Shown piece after piece: positions 59,559-64,000 of a DNA stretch of 64,000 nt (positions are counted from its first letter, which is position 1; each line of letters begins with the position of its first letter). The DNA is taken from assembly GCA_016930995.1 (NCBI GenBank), contig JAFGFQ010000166.1, forward strand, positions 1 to 64,000. The letters are read 5' to 3'. The notes below the pieces were generated by a model. That model was not told the origin of the DNA and ran no database searches. It saw only the letters and a program-made list of their open reading frames with translations. A program made the position numbers and the translations under genes. This DNA comes from Thermoplasmatota archaeon (lineage in GTDB: Archaea > Thermoplasmatota > E2 > DHVEG-1).

Positions 59559-61634
59559 ATGAAGATGACGCATGTTCGAAAAAGAACAGGGGAAATCGTT
59601 CCTTTCGATGCTGAAAAAATCACGGTTGCTATCCAGAAGGCACAGCTTGCACTTGGAAGAAAGAATCGAAAAAAAGCTGAGGCGATTACCAGAACCATTG
59701 TAAAGTCTCTTGAGTCGAAACAATCATCGTTTTCCAATGGAATCCCTTCGATTGAACAAATCCAGGATATTGTTGAGGATGTTTTGGAGCAAAAAGATAA
59801 ACGTGTCTACAAGGCATATGCATTGTATCGACGCTCCCGGGGAATCGCCCGTGAAATCCAACGGTATTTCAAGATACAAGATGACCTGAAACTCGATGTG
59901 AACGCCCTCAAAGTCCTCCAGGAACGATACCTGCTCAAGGATGAATCCGGAAAGATTATCGAGACACCAACTCAGCTCTTCCAAAGGGTGGCAAAGGCAA
60001 TTGCCGCACAAGACAGTCGATATGGAGAAGATCCTGCAAAATCAGAGCAAGCTTTTTTTACCGCGATGCGCAACCTCGAATTCCTCCCGAATTCACCAAC
60101 GCTCATGAACGCAGGAACACCACTTGGTCAGTTGTCCGCCTGCTTTGTTCTTCCTATCGAAGACAGTCTGGAGGGGATTTTTAGCACGCTGAAGAACATG
60201 GCTCTCATCCAGCAATCAGGTGGCGGAACTGGGTTTAGTTTCAGTCGGTTGCGTGAAAAAGGAGCGATTGTGAAGAGTACCAAAGGCGTCGCAAGCGGTC
60301 CCATCTCATTTATGCGAATCTTCGATAGCACGACCGATGTGATAAAACAAGGTGGAAAACGACGTGGTGCGAACATCGGTATTCTCCATTGTACCCATCC
60401 GGACATTGCTGAATTTGTTACCGCAAAGTCGGGAAGAAGACTGACGAATTTCAACATCTCTGTTGCAGTGACCGATTCGTTCATGAGAAAGGCATTGAGC
60501 AAAGAAACCATCGTTTTACGCAGTCCGAAAACAAACAAGATTGTTCAGAGAATCAATGCAGCTGATCTTTTCGAAATGATCGTGCGAAACGCCTGGGAGA
60601 CCGGGGACCCAGGGTTATTGTTTATCGATGAGATCAATCGAAAGCATCCTCTCCGAAGGAGTGGCACTATCGAAGCGACCAACCCGTGTGGCGAGGTTCC
60701 GCTCTTAGCCTTTGAATCCTGTAACCTTGGAAGTATCAATCTGACAAAAATGGTAAAAGACGGAAAGGTGAATTGGAAAAAACTTCGTTTGACCACACGG
60801 CTTGCCGTCCATTTCCTCGACAACGTCATTGACGCGAATAACTACCCGCTGCCTCAGACGGAAACAATCACCAAGGCACATCGCAAGATCGGGCTTGGTG
60901 TGATGGGGTTTGCTGATTTATTATATGTATTAAAAATACCATACGACAGTAAGGAAGCCTTGCGCCTTGGCGAGCGTCTCATAAGGTTTATCGCCAAAGA
61001 AGCGCAAGACCAATCAGTCGCACTTGGGAAGAAACGCGGGTCGTTTAAGAGTTTTAAGGAGAGTTCCTGGGCGAAAAAATATCCCGCGATGCGCAATGCA
61101 ACCTGCATCACCATCGCTCCGACCGGAACAATCAGCATCATCGCAGGGTGTTCCTCAGGCATCGAACCAGTGTTTGCGTTAGCATTCATTCGGCGTGTGA
61201 TGGAAGGAAAACAGCTCCCAGAAATAAACGAAACATTCAAGCGTGAGCTGCTGAGCCGTGACCTTTACTCAGAAGAACTAACCCATCGTATTTCCAAAGT
61301 TGGAAACATTCAAAAGGAAAGACTCCCAGCGGACCTCAAAAAAATCTTTGTGACATCACTGGATATCGCACCTGAATTTCATATTCAGATGCAGGCTGCG
61401 TTCCAACGATATGTGGATAATGCAGTCAGTAAAACCGTGAACCTTCCAAAGGATGCGACACAGAAGGATGTACAGAATATCTACGTGCGAGCGTGGCAGT
61501 TGAAATGCAAAGGAATTACGATTTATCGATATGGGAGTAAACCTGAGCAGGTCCTTTATCTTGGAACCGGAAGACCAATCGTGGTGACGACGGATTACGC
61601 GGGAGGATGCCCGACAGGATTATGCCCGCTGTAA
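59559..61634 (+). CDS. nrdJ: Class II (adenosylcobalamin-dependent) ribonucleotide reductase
   Basis: 691 residues. An ATP-cone regulatory domain fills the first about 90 residues (THVRKRTGEIVPFDAEKITV). Catalytic residues are NPCGE with Cys377, the redox pair Cys195 (LSACFVLP) and Cys388 (FESCNLGS), and a C-terminal CPTGLC tail that reduces the active site. The lack of a separate radical subunit and the TITIAPTGTI-type barrel segment fit NrdJ. It makes deoxynucleotides and implies access to cobalamin. A TATA-like TTTTTATAACG 26 nt upstream suggests a leaderless start. No intein is seen. Confidence 0.88.
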   Translation: MKMTHVRKRTGEIVPFDAEKITVAIQKAQLALGRKNRKKAEAITRTIVKSLESKQSSFSNGIPSIEQIQDIVEDVLEQKDKRVYKAYALYRRSRGIAREIQRYFKIQDDLKLDVNALKVLQERYLLKDESGKIIETPTQLFQRVAKAIAAQDSRYGEDPAKSEQAFFTAMRNLEFLPNSPTLMNAGTPLGQLSACFVLPIEDSLEGIFSTLKNMALIQQSGGGTGFSFSRLREKGAIVKSTKGVASGPISFMRIFDSTTDVIKQGGKRRGANIGILHCTHPDIAEFVTAKSGRRLTNFNISVAVTDSFMRKALSKETIVLRSPKTNKIVQRINAADLFEMIVRNAWETGDPGLLFIDEINRKHPLRRSGTIEATNPCGEVPLLAFESCNLGSINLTKMVKDGKVNWKKLRLTTRLAVHFLDNVIDANNYPLPQTETITKAHRKIGLGVMGFADLLYVLKIPYDSKEALRLGERLIRFIAKEAQDQSVALGKKRGSFKSFKESSWAKKYPAMRNATCITIAPTGTISIIAGCSSGIEPVFALAFIRRVMEGKQLPEINETFKRELLSRDLYSEELTHRISKVGNIQKERLPADLKKIFVTSLDIAPEFHIQMQAAFQRYVDNAVSKTVNLPKDATQKDVQNIYVRAWQLKCKGITIYRYGSKPEQVLYLGTGRPIVVTTDYAGGCPTGLCPL

Positions 61635-61766
61635 TCTTAAAAAACACAAATATTTAAGTAGCATTATGAGATAAGAAGACCTATCCTGCGGATGAAATTG
61701 ATGCACTACATCCTCCTATCGTGTGTTTCTTTTATTTTGTAGGATGAGAAGACGGAAGGAGAGACA

Positions 61767-62210
61767 ATGAAGAACATAAAAGAGGGCGATACCGTCCAGA
61801 TTCTATGCGAAGCAAAATTCGAGACCGGGGAGCTCTGCTATAAGAATACGGCAGAAGAACCAATCCAGATTGTCGTAGGGGAAGGAAAATTCTTTCCTGT
61901 CGTTGAGAAAGCATTGCAGGACATGACTGAAGGGGAATCAAAAGTAGTAATCCTGGAAGCCGAGGATGCGTTTGGTCCGCATATCGAGGACCTGGTCATC
62001 AAGGTTCCAAAAACGGTCTTTAACACCGAGGTGACCCTAGAGATTGGTTCTCGGATAAAAATCGACGTACCAAACGGTAAATCGTTCGTCGGTACAATCA
62101 TCTCCATGGACGACCAGACGTTAACGTTGGATATGAACCATCTTTTAGCGGGAAAACGCCTGGTAGTCACGGTCACAGTTGTTTCAATAGCAGAACAGAA
62201 TCATTCATAA
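61767..62210 (+). CDS. FKBP-type peptidyl-prolyl isomerase (SlyD-like)
   Basis: 147 residues. GDTVQILCEAKFETGELCYK opens the FKBP domain, with VGEGKFFPVVEKALQDMTEG and the inserted-in-flap segment EAEDAFGPHIEDLVIKVPK. The last part (DMNHLLAGKRLVVTVTVV) is typical. It catalyses proline isomerisation and may act as a chaperone. A leader of roughly 85 nt follows a TATA-like AAATATTTAAG at about 61648. AGGAGAG precedes the ATG. Confidence 0.9.
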   Translation: MKNIKEGDTVQILCEAKFETGELCYKNTAEEPIQIVVGEGKFFPVVEKALQDMTEGESKVVILEAEDAFGPHIEDLVIKVPKTVFNTEVTLEIGSRIKIDVPNGKSFVGTIISMDDQTLTLDMNHLLAGKRLVVTVTVVSIAEQNHS

Positions 62211-62215
62211 TAAAT

Positions 62216-62250
62216 GAATTTTTTCTTTGCAGAAAAGAAAGAAAAAATTC
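62216..62250. terminator. Perfect 13-bp inverted repeat between convergent FKBP and gatD
   Basis: Arms of 13 bases (62216-62228 and 62238-62250, with a 9-nt spacer) are exact reverse complements and are A/T-rich, so each strand ends in T-rich RNA. It lies between two convergent genes and can serve as a bidirectional terminator. Confidence 0.6.
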
Positions 62251-62293
62251 AAGGAACATCCAAATGAACATCATCCCCCTTTTAAAGTTTTTT

Positions 62294-63682
62294 TTATTTC
62301 ATATGTTTTGCGACGAAGGCGTCAACCTCAGGAAGGCCACCCTGCAGGATGATATACCCGTTCTGTGGTTCTCGCTCTGTGATTTCTCCAGCAATGGGCG
62401 TAAGCATGATCTTTTTTACCTCATCGGGATTTGTGGTATGCCCAAGAGCCCAGCAGAGTTTCATATACGCAACCTCAGGGAGCATGTTCTGAGCAGGGAT
62501 GACACCTAACTTCATGAGATCCCGACCTGTGTCATAGACGTACATCTGCACATACCCCCAGAGAGTCTGGACGGTCATATAAACAGCGATTCCCTCTTCT
62601 ATTGCCCGTTGAAGAGGAGCATATAAAGGTTTATTGACGTGACCTAACCCAGTGCCGGCGATGACAATCCCTTTGTACTTATGATCAATCAACGATTCAA
62701 TCATATCTGGCAGCATATTAGGATAATAATAGACAATGGCAACCTTCTCCTCAAAGGCAGTGTCAATGATGACGTCCCTATCCTTCCTGCGTTTGTTGTA
62801 ATCCTTGCGGAAATACCTAAACTCAGTTGGAGTCACTGTCCCAAGAGGGATGTCACCGATGGTCCGGAACGTGCTACGATAACTGCTATGCATTTTCCGT
62901 ACACGGGTTCCCCGGTGAAGGAGGTTATACTGATCGCTTGTTGGCCCAAACATACATACCATAATTTCCGCGATATCACAGTAAGCCGCAGTCCGGGTCG
63001 CGTTGATGAGGTTTAAAGCTGCGTCACTTGAGGGCCGGTCTGAGGATCTCTGTGAACCAACCAAGACGATAGGTACGGGTGGTTTTTGCACCATGAAGGA
63101 AAGGATCGCTCCCGTATGGTGCATGGTATCGGTGCCATGGCCTATCATGATGCCATCGACACCGCTTTCGATCTCCCGACCAATTGCTTTGGCGGTGGTA
63201 ATGTACTGTTCCGGCCCCATGTTTTCACTAAAAATCCCATATAACTTCTCCGTCTTTAGATTGCAAATCCCTGCAAGCTCTGGGACTGCGCCGTACAGTT
63301 CACCAGGGGAGAACGCAGGTATCACCGCACCGGTGCGATAATCAAGCCTTGATGCGATGGTTCCGCCAGTGCCAAACAAGGTCACATTTGGTTTTTTTAC
63401 ATCCTTTGGGAATTCTGATTCAGGTATCTTATAATGGCCTTCCTTGTATCCAATTTCCTGGACGGATTTGATGGAGTTAACCTTTATACCAACATTGTAC
63501 CCATTATGAAGCTTTAGGACAATATGCTGGTCATCTTCTGTTTCTGCCCGGGGGAGGATGATGCCATTAAAGGTACCTCGTGTCGATGTGATGATGACAT
63601 CACTCCAGACCTTCACGCCAAGGTCGATGAGTTTCTTTTTTGCTGCCCCACGATAGCCTTTGTATCTATCATCATTTGCCAT
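62294..63682 (-). CDS. gatD: Glu-tRNA(Gln) amidotransferase subunit D
   Basis: 462 residues from the ATG at 63682, chosen for its GGTGA RBS; an in-frame ATG at 63706 lacks one. The asparaginase-like fold has FGTGGTIASRLDYRTG and the catalytic GHGTDTMHHTGAILSF, with VLVGSQRSSDRPSSDAALNL later. An N-terminal domain of about 85 residues is specific to archaeal GatD. It releases ammonia from Gln or Asn for GatE, which amidates Glu-tRNA(Gln). It is divergent from gatE, sharing a 145-nt promoter region. Confidence 0.94.
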   Translation of the reverse strand: MANDDRYKGYRGAAKKKLIDLGVKVWSDVIITSTRGTFNGIILPRAETEDDQHIVLKLHNGYNVGIKVNSIKSVQEIGYKEGHYKIPESEFPKDVKKPNVTLFGTGGTIASRLDYRTGAVIPAFSPGELYGAVPELAGICNLKTEKLYGIFSENMGPEQYITTAKAIGREIESGVDGIMIGHGTDTMHHTGAILSFMVQKPPVPIVLVGSQRSSDRPSSDAALNLINATRTAAYCDIAEIMVCMFGPTSDQYNLLHRGTRVRKMHSSYRSTFRTIGDIPLGTVTPTEFRYFRKDYNKRRKDRDVIIDTAFEEKVAIVYYYPNMLPDMIESLIDHKYKGIVIAGTGLGHVNKPLYAPLQRAIEEGIAVYMTVQTLWGYVQMYVYDTGRDLMKLGVIPAQNMLPEVAYMKLCWALGHTTNPDEVKKIMLTPIAGEITEREPQNGYIILQGGLPEVDAFVAKHMK

Positions 63683-63724
63683 GTGATTCACCATGAGTAC
63701 GTGCAAAAACGGTAAGTGAGAAGG

Positions 63725-63742
63725 ACTATAAAGAAATATAGT
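63725..63742. promoter_or_regulatory. Divergent gatD/gatE promoter with inverted repeat
   Basis: ACTATA and TATAGT are exact reverse complements separated by six bases (63725-63742). The minus-strand reading TTTATAGTCC about 25 nt before the gatD RBS resembles a TATA box. For gatE, AAAATAATG near 63762 is the nearest AT-rich stretch, but it is distant from the ATG at 63828. Confidence 0.35.
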
Positions 63743-63827
63743 TCTCCCTTTTTCATGTAAAATAATGCTTTCTCTCGGACAGGAGACGTAATGTTTAGAT
63801 AGAAGTAGCGTATTTGACCCCCTCAGA

Positions 63828-64000
63828 ATGTCTGATGATTTCGTTGAAAACGACGCCTATTACAAAGAATTAGGCTTACGATGTGGTCTTGAGGTTCATC
63901 AACAGTTGTTGACTCAGAAAAAACTCTTTTGCCGGTGTCGTGCGGTGCTCCATCGGGATGAACCAAGCGCAGTCCTCTTACGACACATGCGACCAACGCT
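63828..64000 (+). CDS. gatE: Glu-tRNA(Gln) amidotransferase subunit E (N-terminus only)
   Basis: The first 57 codons run off the right edge. MSDDFVENDAYYKELGLRCG and LEVHQQLLTQKKLFCRCRAV are typical of GatE/GatB-type N-termini, and HRDEPSAVLLRHMRP follows. GatE holds the kinase and amidotransferase site. The N-terminal sequence and the divergent neighbour gatD make the call secure. Confidence 0.92.
   Translation, partial: MSDDFVENDAYYKELGLRCGLEVHQQLLTQKKLFCRCRAVLHRDEPSAVLLRHMRPT

Noticed and set aside
1..64000. CRISPR arrays, insertion sequences, prophage, rRNA or tRNA genes
   Set aside because: No evenly spaced direct repeats, no transposase, integrase or phage structural genes, and no intergenic gap large enough for rRNA.

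Overview
The window is a 64 kb stretch of an archaeal chromosome, almost certainly a euryarchaeal lineage and most likely Thermoplasmatota (MBG-D/Thermoplasmata-like). The domain is fixed by a complete archaeal-order ribosomal superoperon and by rpoK, GINS, aIF2-alpha, Nop10, Rpp29, Nob1, Dph2, ArcS, GatD/GatE and an archaeal S26B signal peptidase. RadB points to Euryarchaeota. The Thermoplasmatota placement is an inference, resting on the partial protein at the left edge, on large secreted CARDB, DUF2341 and LamG proteins, and on a TPGFE-type C-terminal sorting signal. I see no rRNA, tRNA, CRISPR array, insertion sequence or prophage.

Layout. Positions 1-5.5 kb encode envelope proteins: a partial membrane protein, a LEA14-like protein, a 1005-residue CARDB protein and a zinc-ribbon membrane protein. 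Positions 5.5-12.7 kb (minus strand) hold arcS, purH, a RuvC/YqgF-like protein, an M50 protease, a TraB-family protein, rpsB and rpoK. Positions 13.1-25.2 kb (minus strand) are the uL3-to-uL30 superoperon of 23 genes, with aIF1 and Rpp29 inside it and no uL15 or secY after uL30. Its roughly 145-nt leader can be folded into three consecutive hairpins. Positions 25.5-30.1 kb (plus strand) hold a double winged-helix regulator, a pstSCAB phosphate transporter with several dyads upstream, and a small AbrB-like protein that resembles the N-terminal part of archaeal PhoU.

Positions 30.1-45.9 kb carry bioY; hisS-nob1-signal peptidase; an 871-residue Lys/Glu-rich coiled-coil protein; a nadA-nifS-queC operon; a deaminase, a DUF401 transporter and a two-domain kinase; then dph2 and radB. 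Positions 45.9-51 kb hold a DUF2341/LamG exoprotein and the archaeal information-processing cluster GINS-eL42-eS27-aIF2alpha-nop10-PAC2. Positions 51-64 kb are more mixed: secreted proteins, a HAD hydrolase, a TspO-like membrane protein, msrA, a putative zinc-ribbon nuclease facing a tandem pair of tiny paralogues, a C45 hydrolase, an aminotransferase, a class II ribonucleotide reductase, an FKBP, and divergent gatD/gatE.

The genes are mostly housekeeping and work together in translation, tRNA modification (QueC and ArcS act in one archaeosine pathway; GatDE makes Gln-tRNA), replication and repair (GINS, RadB, RNR) and phosphate uptake. The most unusual pattern is a related double helix-hairpin-helix module on three proteins: the N-terminus of eL32, the C-terminus of uS3, and (degenerate) the C-terminus of the giant coiled-coil protein. 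Other candidates for new biology are the structured leader of the ribosomal operon, the dyad-rich pst control region, and the nuclease/tandem-paralogue locus.
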